Part shown: piece by piece, positions 16,704-24,525 of the stretch
Position numbering within the stretch: the stretch's first letter is position 1
How the letters are laid out: every line of letters begins with the position of its first letter
NCBI GenBank assembly: GCA_017558505.1
Contig: JAFYUM010000002.1
Span: 1-58,926 of the forward strand
Length of the DNA stretch: 58,926 nucleotides
Origin: Ruminococcus sp.
GTDB taxonomy: Bacteria > Bacillota > Clostridia > Oscillospirales > Ruminococcaceae
Reading direction: 5' to 3'
The notes under the pieces: model-generated
Told to the model about the DNA's origin: nothing
Seen by the model: the letters and a program-made list of their open reading frames with translations, nothing else
Databases searched by the model: none
Made by a program: the position numbers and the translations under genes

Positions 16704-17495
16704 ATGAAAAAGAATAAAAGCATGGCAAAATTTTTTATTATACTTGCAATTGTTTTTGCTCTGGCTACTGTATTTCTCCTGTATGCAAGAACGCAGCAGG
16801 AGACAAATAATAGTTTTGTTGAGCTGAATCCTGATACAATGAAGCTTATTCAGCTTGAACCACCGAAAGAAGGCGATACTATAGCTATAGTAGATACTAC
16901 TCTTGGTGAGTTCAGATTTGTGCTCTATCCCGAACAGTCTCCCAATGCTGTGAGGAATTTCACCGAATTGGCAGAAATGGGCTATTATGACGGAACGTAT
17001 GTATTCAATTCCGACAGCGGAGCATATTCTGCCGCTGGCAGTAAGCTGAAAAATGGCGAAATGCCTAAGGGCTATGATGTTGACAGGGAACTTGTAGAAC
17101 GTGAACTGCATCAGGATCTGTGGCCTTTCAGGGGGGCGGTGTGCGTTATGAATACAACGGTGGAGCGTTCCTTCAAAGAGAAATTGTTCGGCGGCGGAAA
17201 ATATTACAACGGAAGCCGCTTTGCTGTAATCAATTCAATTGAGTTTAACGAGGAAACAAAAAAGCAGCTTATGGAAGCTTCGAAAAATCAAGAGCTTGGA
17301 GAGGCTTTTGCTGAAAATGGTGGTATTCCGAATTTTTCACAGCAGCTTACCGTTATCGGGCAGACATATGAGGGGCTTGATGTCGTTGAAAAACTTGCCT
17401 CTCTTGAAACTGAAAACAACGGTATATATAAATTACCTAAAGAGGATATAATGATTAATTCTGTGAAAATTGATGTGTATAAAGCTGAAAAATAA
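16704..17495 (+). CDS. Membrane-anchored cyclophilin-fold protein, probably catalytically inactive
   Basis: 263 residues. One membrane anchor near the N-terminus (about 9-27), then an extracytoplasmic cyclophilin-like domain: IVDTTLGEFRFVLYPEQSPNAVRNFTELAEMGYYDG matches the first half of the fold. Where active cyclophilins read FHRxxxxFMxQGGD this protein has VFNSDSGAYSAAGS, so the catalytic Arg and the Gln of the active site are missing. The late segment VIGQTYEGLDVVEKL is typical again. It may bind proline-containing peptides or have another scaffold role. Directly upstream of a related active lipoprotein, each with its own promoter. Confidence 0.75.
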   Translation: MKKNKSMAKFFIILAIVFALATVFLLYARTQQETNNSFVELNPDTMKLIQLEPPKEGDTIAIVDTTLGEFRFVLYPEQSPNAVRNFTELAEMGYYDGTYVFNSDSGAYSAAGSKLKNGEMPKGYDVDRELVERELHQDLWPFRGAVCVMNTTVERSFKEKLFGGGKYYNGSRFAVINSIEFNEETKKQLMEASKNQELGEAFAENGGIPNFSQQLTVIGQTYEGLDVVEKLASLETENNGIYKLPKEDIMINSVKIDVYKAEK

Positions 17496-17558
17496 CCGTA
17501 TTTCTCATTATTTGGCACAATGGTATCATATATATTTACCAAAAATTTGCCGAAACTA

Positions 17559-17587
17559 TTTACAAAAGCTTTTATATGTTGTATAAT
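17559..17587 (+). promoter_or_regulatory. Promoter of the tandem cyclophilin lipoprotein
   Basis: TTTACA (17559-17564), 17 nt, TATAAT (17582-17587). Confidence 0.8.
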
Positions 17588-17686
17588 GAAATAGTTAGCG
17601 GATTTATGTCCGTTAGTTTTGTGCTGTCTGTTTGACGGTGTTTTATTAAGGAAACCAATCAATGACCTGTGAAACGAGGTATATTT

Positions 17687-19213
17687 ATGAATAAAAAAAT
17701 GCTTGCGCTTGCAGTATGCGGACTTACAGCAGCTTCAATGCTTACAGCCTGCGGAAAGATTTTTACTACAAATACAACTGACGAGTCTTCAAAGATTATT
17801 ATCGGTGAGAGTGCTACCGAAAGCAAGCCTGCTGAAAATGTGGAGATTATGAACTATACAGCTCCTGAAAATGGCGATACTATAGTTGAAATCAACTTCA
17901 AGGACTACGGTACTGTAAAAATCAGACTTTTCCCTGAATACGCACAGTCAGCATGTGACAACTTCACACAGCTTGTTGAAAAAGGTTACTATGACGGTCT
18001 TACATTCCATAGAATCATCAAGGACTTTATGATTCAGGGCGGTGACCCGAATGGCAACGGTACAGGCGGCGAGTCCACATGGGGCGGAAAATTTGACGGC
18101 GGCGTAAATCCTGCACTTGCTCACGTTACAGGTGCGCTGGCTTATGCAAATTCAGGCTCTACAGCTACAAACGGCAGCCAGTTCTATATTGTAACAGGCG
18201 AACAGGAAATCAACGACGACCTTTTCACAGCTTATGAGGGCTATGGCTATTCATTTACTGAAAAACAGAAGGCAATATATAAAGAAAAGGGCGGGACACC
18301 TTTCCTTGACGGAAATTACACCGTTTTCGGACAGGTTATCGACGGTCTTGACGTAATTTTCAATATCCAGTACACAGCTACAGATTCAAATGACAAGCCT
18401 CTTGAAGATGTTGTTATGGAATCCGTAAAGCTTACAAAGTACAACGGAGAGCCTATAAAGTGGACTCTTGCAGATTACAATTACAACAGTCCTTTTGACG
18501 CTGAGCCTCTCAACTTTACAGCGCCCGAAGAAGGCGATGAAATTGTGGTAATTAACTTCAAGGACTACGGAACAGTTAAATTCCGTGTATTCCCCGAAGT
18601 TGTTTCAAAGGCGTCAGAAAACTTCCTTGAGCTTGCAAAAAGCGGATATTATGACGGTCTTACATTCCACAGAATTATCAATGACTTTATGATTCAGGGC
18701 GGCGATCCCATGGGTACAGGTATGGGCGGTGAGTCCACATGGGGCGGAAAATTTGACGGCGGTAAGGCATATAATCTCATTCACGCCGCAGGTGCGGTTG
18801 CTTATGCAAATTCAGGCTCAACAGCTACAAACGGCAGCCAGTTCTATATCGTAACAGGTGAGGTTTACGATATGGCAGGACTTGAAGCATATGCTAACAG
18901 CGGTATGAAATTCGGCAAGGGTGCAAGCGATATTTATACAACACAGGGCGGTACACCTTTCCTTGACGGCTCTTACACTGTTTTTGGACAGGTTATCGAC
19001 GGACTTGATGTTGTATTTGAAATTCAGTCAGTTGAAACAGATGGAAATGACAAGCCAGTTAAGGATGTTATTATGGAATCTGTTACAGTTGAGGAATATG
19101 ACGGTAGCGAAATAAAGTGGTATATTTCCGATTACAGCGGTGACGAGGCAGAAGAAGTTACAGAAGAAGCCTCTGAAACTGAAGAAAATACAGAAGAAAC
19201 AACAGAAGAATAA
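17687..19213 (+). CDS. Peptidyl-prolyl cis-trans isomerase lipoprotein with two tandem cyclophilin domains
   Basis: 508 residues from ATG 17687 (GAGGT upstream). Lipoprotein signal with lipobox LTAC, lipid on Cys22. Two cyclophilin domains follow, about 62-255 and 280-475, each with the full active-site signature: FHRIIKDFMIQGGD (107-120) and FHRIINDFMIQGGD (about 327-340). They share long near-identical stretches such as GGESTWGGKFDGG, pointing to internal duplication. The C-terminus is an acidic Glu/Thr-rich tail. It should catalyse proline isomerisation in proteins folding outside the membrane. Confidence 0.92.
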   Translation: MNKKMLALAVCGLTAASMLTACGKIFTTNTTDESSKIIIGESATESKPAENVEIMNYTAPENGDTIVEINFKDYGTVKIRLFPEYAQSACDNFTQLVEKGYYDGLTFHRIIKDFMIQGGDPNGNGTGGESTWGGKFDGGVNPALAHVTGALAYANSGSTATNGSQFYIVTGEQEINDDLFTAYEGYGYSFTEKQKAIYKEKGGTPFLDGNYTVFGQVIDGLDVIFNIQYTATDSNDKPLEDVVMESVKLTKYNGEPIKWTLADYNYNSPFDAEPLNFTAPEEGDEIVVINFKDYGTVKFRVFPEVVSKASENFLELAKSGYYDGLTFHRIINDFMIQGGDPMGTGMGGESTWGGKFDGGKAYNLIHAAGAVAYANSGSTATNGSQFYIVTGEVYDMAGLEAYANSGMKFGKGASDIYTTQGGTPFLDGSYTVFGQVIDGLDVVFEIQSVETDGNDKPVKDVIMESVTVEEYDGSEIKWYISDYSGDEAEEVTEEASETEENTEETTEE

Positions 19214-19262
19214 AAGATTTGTACGGGGGAATTTTTATCCCGTGATATAAGGAGAGAATAAA

Positions 19263-20561
19263 GTGGATAAGTTTGTTATAAAGGGCGGCCGTCGCCTTAC
19301 AGGCGAGGTTGTAATAAGCGGAGCGAAAAATGCCGCTGTTGCTATACTTCCTGCCGTCATACTTTCAGATGAACCATGTGTAATTGAAAATGTGCCGACT
19401 ATAAGCGATGTAAATATATGTCTGCGTATACTTCGTGAAATGGGTGCAGATGTGACAGAGCTGGGAAATAATACTTATTGTATTGACCCTACTTCAATTC
19501 ACAGCTTTTGTGTTCCATACGAAACAGCAAGAAAAATGAGAGCCTCATATTATTTTCTCGGCGCTCTGCTGGGAAAGTTCAATAAGGCAAGAGTTTCAAT
19601 GCCCGGTGGATGTCCTCTCGGAGCACGTCCCATTGACCAGCATTTAAAGGCATTTTCTGCCCTCGGAGCAGAGTATAATCTCTCACAGGGAATGATTGAC
19701 CTTACAGCTGATAAGCTCAGCGGAAATCCCATATTCTTTGACGTTGTAACAGTTGGTGCAACTATGAACGCTATGCTTGCCGCTGTCAAGGCAGAAGGTC
19801 TTACGGTTATTGAAAATGCAGCTAAAGAGCCTCATATTGTTGACCTTGCTAATTTCCTCAACTCTATGGGTGCAAACATTATGGGTGCAGGAACTGATGT
19901 TATAAAAATCCGCGGAGTTGAAAGACTTCACGGTGCCACATATGCGGTTATTCCCGACCAGATTGAGGCAGGTACATTTATGGCTGCAATTGCGGCTACA
20001 AAAGGCGATGCTATAATTAAAAACATTATCCCGAAGCATCTTGAATCAATTACAAAGAAAATGGAAAAAATCGGTGTAAATATAGAGCAGTATGATGACA
20101 GCATAAGAGTATGGGTTGACGGCCCTCTCGTAAAGGCTAATGTAAAGACTGCTCCTCATCCTGGATTTCCTACAGATATGCAGTCACAGATTGCTACTCT
20201 GCTTACACTTGCAGAGGGTACAAGTATTATTACCGAAAACATCTGGGATCAGCGTTTCGGTTATGTTGACGAGTTAAGACGTATGGGTGCAGATATCACT
20301 GTAAACGGCAAGGTTGCCCTTATTGAGGGTACAGGCAAGCTTATGGGTGCTCCCGTAAAGGCATGTGACCTTCGTGCAGGTGCGGCACTTATTATTGCAG
20401 GTCTTGCGGCATCGGGCGTTACTGAAATTGAGGATATATTCCATATCGAGCGTGGTTATGACTGTATGGAAGGTAAACTCCGTCAGCTTGGTGCTGAAAT
20501 TGAAAAGGTAAGCGTTCCCGACAATAAAAATACTGCTAAAAATACCGATAAAGCAGTATAA
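19263..20561 (+). CDS. murA: UDP-N-acetylglucosamine 1-carboxyvinyltransferase MurA
   Basis: 432 residues, GTG start at 19263 with GGAGAG upstream. First committed step of peptidoglycan synthesis: transfers enolpyruvate from PEP to UDP-GlcNAc. Visible: SGAKNAAV near the N-terminus with the substrate-binding Lys-Asn pair, and the active-site loop MPGGCPLGARPIDQH, where the Cys is the residue alkylated by fosfomycin. DLRAGAALIIAGLAASG near the C-terminus is also typical. It follows the cyclophilin lipoprotein by 50 nt and may share its transcript. Confidence 0.95.
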   Translation: MDKFVIKGGRRLTGEVVISGAKNAAVAILPAVILSDEPCVIENVPTISDVNICLRILREMGADVTELGNNTYCIDPTSIHSFCVPYETARKMRASYYFLGALLGKFNKARVSMPGGCPLGARPIDQHLKAFSALGAEYNLSQGMIDLTADKLSGNPIFFDVVTVGATMNAMLAAVKAEGLTVIENAAKEPHIVDLANFLNSMGANIMGAGTDVIKIRGVERLHGATYAVIPDQIEAGTFMAAIAATKGDAIIKNIIPKHLESITKKMEKIGVNIEQYDDSIRVWVDGPLVKANVKTAPHPGFPTDMQSQIATLLTLAEGTSIITENIWDQRFGYVDELRRMGADITVNGKVALIEGTGKLMGAPVKACDLRAGAALIIAGLAASGVTEIEDIFHIERGYDCMEGKLRQLGAEIEKVSVPDNKNTAKNTDKAV

Positions 20562-20593
20562 TAATGCTGAATAAGAATTAAGGACATTTCTAA

Positions 20594-20630
20594 AAAAACT
20601 CCCTGAAACAGTTGGTTTCGGGGAGTTTTT
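20594..20630. terminator. Bidirectional terminator between murA and ispF
   Basis: AAAACTCCCTGAAAC pairs with GTTTCGGGGAGTTTT (one G-T), flanked by A- and T-runs, so it can serve both convergent units. Confidence 0.9.
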
Positions 20631-20642
20631 GTTTATATGTAG

Positions 20643-21125
20643 TTATGAATTACGCTTTACCATAAGTGCTACGGAGTGGGCGGATATACCAAGTTTTTCT
20701 CCGGTGAAGCCCAGATGTTCTTCCGTGGTAGCCTTAACGCTTATCTGTGATACGTCACAGCCGCACACTCTTGCAATATTTTCACGCATAGTTATAATAT
20801 ATGGTGCAAGCTTCGGTGCCTGTGCTATAATTGTAGCATCAATATTCCCGATTGTATAGCCATTTTCACGGCATATCTCCGCAACTCTTTCAAGAAGATT
20901 CATACTGTCCGCACCACGGTATTCCTCCGCAGTATCGGGAAAATGCTTTCCTATATCGCCCAAAGCCAGCGCACCAAGCATGGAATCCATAATGGCATGG
21001 AGCAGAACATCTGCATCTGAATGACCTAAAAGCCCTACGGTGTGGGGAATATCAACTCCGCCCAGTATGAGCTTTCTGTCCTCAACCAGTTTATGTACAT
21101 CATAACCGTGACCTATTCTGAACAT
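20643..21125 (-). CDS. ispF: 2-C-methyl-D-erythritol 2,4-cyclodiphosphate synthase IspF
   Basis: 160 residues. MEP (non-mevalonate) isoprenoid pathway; forms the cyclodiphosphate. Metal site DVH (9-11, in GHGYDVHKL) and His43-type residue in [27 protein letters not shown] and [10 protein letters not shown] are family signatures. Its start overlaps the ispD end by 13 nt, so the two are coupled; in many bacteria they are fused. Confidence 0.95.
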   Translation of the reverse strand: MFRIGHGYDVHKLVEDRKLILGGVDIPHTVGLLGHSDADVLLHAIMDSMLGALALGDIGKHFPDTAEEYRGADSMNLLERVAEICRENGYTIGNIDATIIAQAPKLAPYIITMRENIARVCGCDVSQISVKATTEEHLGFTGEKLGISAHSVALMVKRNS

Positions 21126-21814
21126 ACATTTTTCTCCTTTTCAAGATTTAGCAGAGTTTCCGCAATTTTTATATCCTCAGGAGTTGTAATTTTTATATTC
21201 GTGTAATCCCCCTCAGTCATATAAACCTTACAGCCGATAGCTTCGGCAAGCTGGCAATCATCTGTAAAATCAAGGTTGTGCTCAAGGGCAAAATCTACGC
21301 CCTCAAAGTATATCTTCTTCTTAAAAATCTGTGGAGTCTGCGTAATAAAGAGATTTTTTCTCGGCGGAGTATCAACCACAAGTCCGCTGTCAACCACCTT
21401 AATTGTATCCTTTACGGGAACTCCAAGAGCAGCACCGCCGAATACAAGGGTGTCCTTAACAGCCTTTGAGATGTGGCAGGGCTTTACGAGAGGTCTTGCG
21501 CCGTCATGAACGGCGATAAGCTCTGTTTCCTGCGATATACAGCGGATTCCGTTGATAACACTTTCCTGTCGTGTGCTTCCTCCTGCAACGCATTTCACGA
21601 ATTTTGTAATGCCTGCACGTTTTGCCTCGTTTTCAATTGCAGGGAAATCATCTTCACGGGCAACAATAATAATTTCCTTTATTTCGGGAGTTTCTTCAAA
21701 AGCTTTCAGTGTCTGTCCGATAACGAGTCTGTCACCCAGCGGCATGAGGATTTTGTTTATGCCGCCCATTCTTGTGGAGTTTCCTGCGCATACAATTACT
21801 GCTGATGTATTCAT
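21113..21814 (-). CDS. ispD: 2-C-methyl-D-erythritol 4-phosphate cytidylyltransferase IspD
   Basis: 233 residues. Transfers CMP to methylerythritol phosphate. The N-terminal nucleotide-binding loop [20 protein letters not shown] departs from the usual A-A-G-x-G-x-R-M by having C-A-G-N-S-T-R-M, but Arg and Lys are kept; [10 protein letters not shown] and TQTPQIFKK are family signatures. It overlaps the glycosyltransferase gene by 4 nt upstream and ispF downstream. Confidence 0.93.
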   Translation of the reverse strand: MNTSAVIVCAGNSTRMGGINKILMPLGDRLVIGQTLKAFEETPEIKEIIIVAREDDFPAIENEAKRAGITKFVKCVAGGSTRQESVINGIRCISQETELIAVHDGARPLVKPCHISKAVKDTLVFGGAALGVPVKDTIKVVDSGLVVDTPPRKNLFITQTPQIFKKKIYFEGVDFALEHNLDFTDDCQLAEAIGCKVYMTEGDYTNIKITTPEDIKIAETLLNLEKEKNVCSE

Positions 21815-22791
21815 TTTTCTTTCTCCTCTTTTTCAGAGTTATTTATAAATTCGGCAACGATATAACGGGGGCGCTGCTTTACTTCCGCATAGATTTTTCC
21901 CACATATTCACCGATAATACCAAGGGCAAGAAGCTGTAAACCGCCTATAAACCATATGGAACATACCGTACTTGACCAACCGAGCTCCGAAGCTCCTGCG
22001 AACTTGACAATGATCGTCCAGAGCATGGCAAGAAAGCTGACGATTGACATGATGAAACCCATTGTTGTAATGAGTTTAAGTGGTTTTGTGCTGAATGAGG
22101 TTATGCCGTTTACAGCAAAGGCAAGCATTTTTTTCAGCGGATATTTACTCTCTCCGGCAAAACGCTCTGCACGCTCATAGTATACGCTGCAGCTTTGGAA
22201 GCCGATAAGCGGCACCATTCCGCGAAGAAACAGATTTACTTCCCTGTAGTTTGCAAGTTCCTGCAGAACGCGGCGGCTCATGAGGCGGAAATCGGCATGA
22301 TTGTAAACTACATCCGCACCCATTGCACTCATGAATTTATAAAATCCCTCTGCGGTAAACTTCTTGAAAAATGTATCGTTATTCCTTGCGCTTCTGACTC
22401 CGTAGACGACGTGATTTCCCTCGTGGTATTTTTCAACCATAGCGTCAATAGCGTTGATATCGTCCTGCAAATCTGCGTCCATGGTTATAGCCATGCTGCA
22501 TATATCCTTTACAGTCATAAGGCCTGCAAGGACAGCGTTCTGATGGCCGCTGTTGCGTGCGAGATTTATGCCTGAAAAAGTTGCAGAGTCACTATTGTGA
22601 AGTTCTTGTATAATATCCCATGTTTTGTCTTTTGAGCCGTCATTTACGAATACTATACGGCTTTCGGGCGATATGAGGTTTCTTTCAATAAGTGAGGAAT
22701 ATTTTTCTTTAAGCCGTTTGGCTGTTTCGGGAAGCACAGCCTCCTCGTTATAACAAGGAACGACCATGTACAATATTTTTTCGTTGTTCAT
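21811..22791 (-). CDS. Family 2 glycosyltransferase, GtrB/DPM1-like, membrane-bound
   Basis: 326 residues from ATG 22791 (AGGA at 8 nt); ATG 22800 is too close to that site. N-terminal GT2 domain: VVPCYNEEAVLP, FVNDGSKDKTWDII and TMDADLQDD (DxD-like metal motif). Two C-terminal membrane segments (about 232-255 and 268-290) with the IGEYVGKIYAEVKQRPRY tail are typical of the enzymes that move a sugar to polyprenyl phosphate. The link with ispD-ispF, which supply isoprenoid precursors, fits a polyprenyl acceptor. The sugar is unknown. Confidence 0.9.
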   Translation of the reverse strand: MNNEKILYMVVPCYNEEAVLPETAKRLKEKYSSLIERNLISPESRIVFVNDGSKDKTWDIIQELHNSDSATFSGINLARNSGHQNAVLAGLMTVKDICSMAITMDADLQDDINAIDAMVEKYHEGNHVVYGVRSARNNDTFFKKFTAEGFYKFMSAMGADVVYNHADFRLMSRRVLQELANYREVNLFLRGMVPLIGFQSCSVYYERAERFAGESKYPLKKMLAFAVNGITSFSTKPLKLITTMGFIMSIVSFLAMLWTIIVKFAGASELGWSSTVCSIWFIGGLQLLALGIIGEYVGKIYAEVKQRPRYIVAEFINNSEKEEKEK

Positions 22792-22807
22792 AATTATCAT
22801 CCTGTAT

Positions 22808-22840
22808 AAAAGGCATTTTCTGTATCAGAAAATGCCTTTT
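22808..22840 (-). terminator. Terminator between the 399-aa membrane protein and the glycosyltransferase
   Basis: Perfect 15-bp stem AAAAGGCATTTTCTG / CAGAAAATGCCTTTT with a 3-nt loop; T-run at the 3' side is short. Confidence 0.8.
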
Positions 22841-22846
22841 GTTTCA

Positions 22847-24046
22847 TTAATATTTTTTCTTCTCTTCCTCAATAATTTTCAGAAGATCGTCAACAGACAT
22901 ATCTGAAGGTTTCTTTGAGGGCTTGCGGGGTGTGTTTCCGAGAATATCGGAAATGTCAGGAGAGCTGCTCTTTTTAGGTGCAGGAGCAGCAACCTTTGTT
23001 TCAACGGGCTTAACAGGAGCACCGCCTCTTAATTCGGCAACCTGATCTCTTGTAAGAATACCTGTATTATCAGAAACAGTTGATTCAGCTGGCTTTGAGT
23101 ATGTTGCAGTACGCTCTGCAGCAGCTGTTTTACGGAGCATTTCTTCACGAAGTGTTTCAGCTGTAGGAGCAGGAGAAGAAACGCTGTTGGGATTTCTCTG
23201 GGCAAAGGAAGACTCTGCTGTGCCTGAACCGGAGAATGAAGTTGTATTGCTGAGGCTTGCACCTTTCTGTGCTTTGAACTGAACAGTACGTTCTTTTTCC
23301 TTCTGGTAAGGAGAATCGGGATTTACTTCCTTCTGCTTGAAGTTGTCAGCAATTGACATCTTTCTTCTTTCAAAAGCAGGGTTTGCAGGAGCTTCGTTGC
23401 TGGGCTCGTAGAGGGGATCGGACTTCTTCTTTGCGGCTTTGCTGGTTTCTTCTTCGTACTCATAGAAGCCGAACTCGTCCTCATCGTCTTCGTCGGAATT
23501 GCGTGAGGCTAAAATCGAAGCAAAGAGTAAAATAATAAGGAGAAGTGCAGGAACACCAAGGAGAGTAATTATACCCTTAAGCTGTCTTGCGAAAGTGATA
23601 AAGCGTCCGAGCTCCAGACTTTCATTGTAGCCTGTACAGATAGCAACGATTTTATCCATTGTGATAGAACCTGTTGTATCCTCATGGAAGGAATCCATGG
23701 TGTAATATGATGTACCTTCTTCGTTTTCAGCTATAAAGCTGATACATCTCAATGAAAGCTGTGCAGGATCGTCAGCAGGGTAGCAGAGAATGATATCGCC
23801 TGTTGAAGCTGCACTTCTTTCCGGGTCACTCTCGTGTTTTTTAAGATCTCTTGCAATGAGAGCGGATCCTGCTCTGATTTCATTTATTGGGCTTTCCTCG
23901 CCTACAACGTAGATATATCTGTCGAATAATTTCGGAGTCTTATCTCCTGCGAATAAAATATTGATACCTGCCGATACTATAACAGAAGTAATACAGAGTA
24001 TCACTATGAGCAGCTTTAAAGCTGAAAATCTTTTCTCTTTTTTCAT
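22847..24046 (-). CDS. Two-pass membrane protein with signal-peptidase-like ectodomain and long cytoplasmic tail
   Basis: 399 residues. Membrane segment 1 at about 11-31, an ectodomain 32-155, membrane segment 2 at about 157-181, then some 215 charged, low-complexity residues rich in Ser, Lys, Glu and Pro, ending SVDDLLKIIEEEKKKY. The ectodomain order (RAGSALIARDL, GDIILCYP, SYYTMDSF, SITMDKIVAICTGYNESLELGRF) resembles the beta fold of Gram-positive/archaeal-type signal peptidase (SipW), but the catalytic SGSMEP stretch reads RAGSAL. Enzyme activity is therefore doubtful. The short C-terminal conserved helix after a disordered linker may bind a partner protein. Own consensus-like promoter. 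Confidence 0.7.
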   Translation of the reverse strand: MKKEKRFSALKLLIVILCITSVIVSAGINILFAGDKTPKLFDRYIYVVGEESPINEIRAGSALIARDLKKHESDPERSAASTGDIILCYPADDPAQLSLRCISFIAENEEGTSYYTMDSFHEDTTGSITMDKIVAICTGYNESLELGRFITFARQLKGIITLLGVPALLLIILLFASILASRNSDEDDEDEFGFYEYEEETSKAAKKKSDPLYEPSNEAPANPAFERRKMSIADNFKQKEVNPDSPYQKEKERTVQFKAQKGASLSNTTSFSGSGTAESSFAQRNPNSVSSPAPTAETLREEMLRKTAAAERTATYSKPAESTVSDNTGILTRDQVAELRGGAPVKPVETKVAAPAPKKSSSPDISDILGNTPRKPSKKPSDMSVDDLLKIIEEEKKKY

Positions 24047-24120
24047 TTCCTTGATTCCTTTCAGATAAATTTCTACACATTTTCGCTGGGATGCTTCACT
24101 CCCGAAACGACATCATATAT

Positions 24121-24149
24121 ATTATACCATATTATTTCTAAAATTTCAA
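24121..24149 (-). promoter_or_regulatory. Promoter of the 399-aa membrane protein
   Basis: Minus strand TTGAAA (24144-24149), 17 nt, TATAAT (24121-24126). Confidence 0.8.
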
Positions 24150-24401
24150 TCTTTTTTTTATATTTTTTCAACTTTTTTTCAGATTGTTTACAAGATTGAA
24201 TTTATTAAGCCGTTTTACACTCGACTCATTCCCCTTATTCGTCGCTAAAGTTCTGAAAATTCGTTTTTATGCACAAAAAATGCAGAGTGAAAATCTGCGA
24301 TTGAGCATATTGCACACAGAAAAACTGTTTTTTTAGTCACAATGTCCTTGTTTTTTAGTGATTTGTAAATTCTGAATACAAAACTTTGTGAAATTATACA
24401 A
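24150..24401. other. Intergenic gap between divergent promoters
   Basis: AT-rich, no gene or strong hairpin seen; it separates the minus-strand membrane protein from glgP. Confidence 0.5.
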
Positions 24402-24430
24402 TTGAAATAGAACGGGAAATATGATACAAT
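24402..24430 (+). promoter_or_regulatory. Promoter of glgP
   Basis: TTGAAA (24402-24407), 17 nt, TACAAT (24425-24430), leaving a leader of about 90 nt. Confidence 0.7.
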
Positions 24431-24525
24431 AATAAATGTGGTATTATACACGGTGTTTTATAGCTGATGTATAAATATGTTTTATATATACTATTGGTAT
24501 TTTCAATATCGAAAGGAGATAAATT

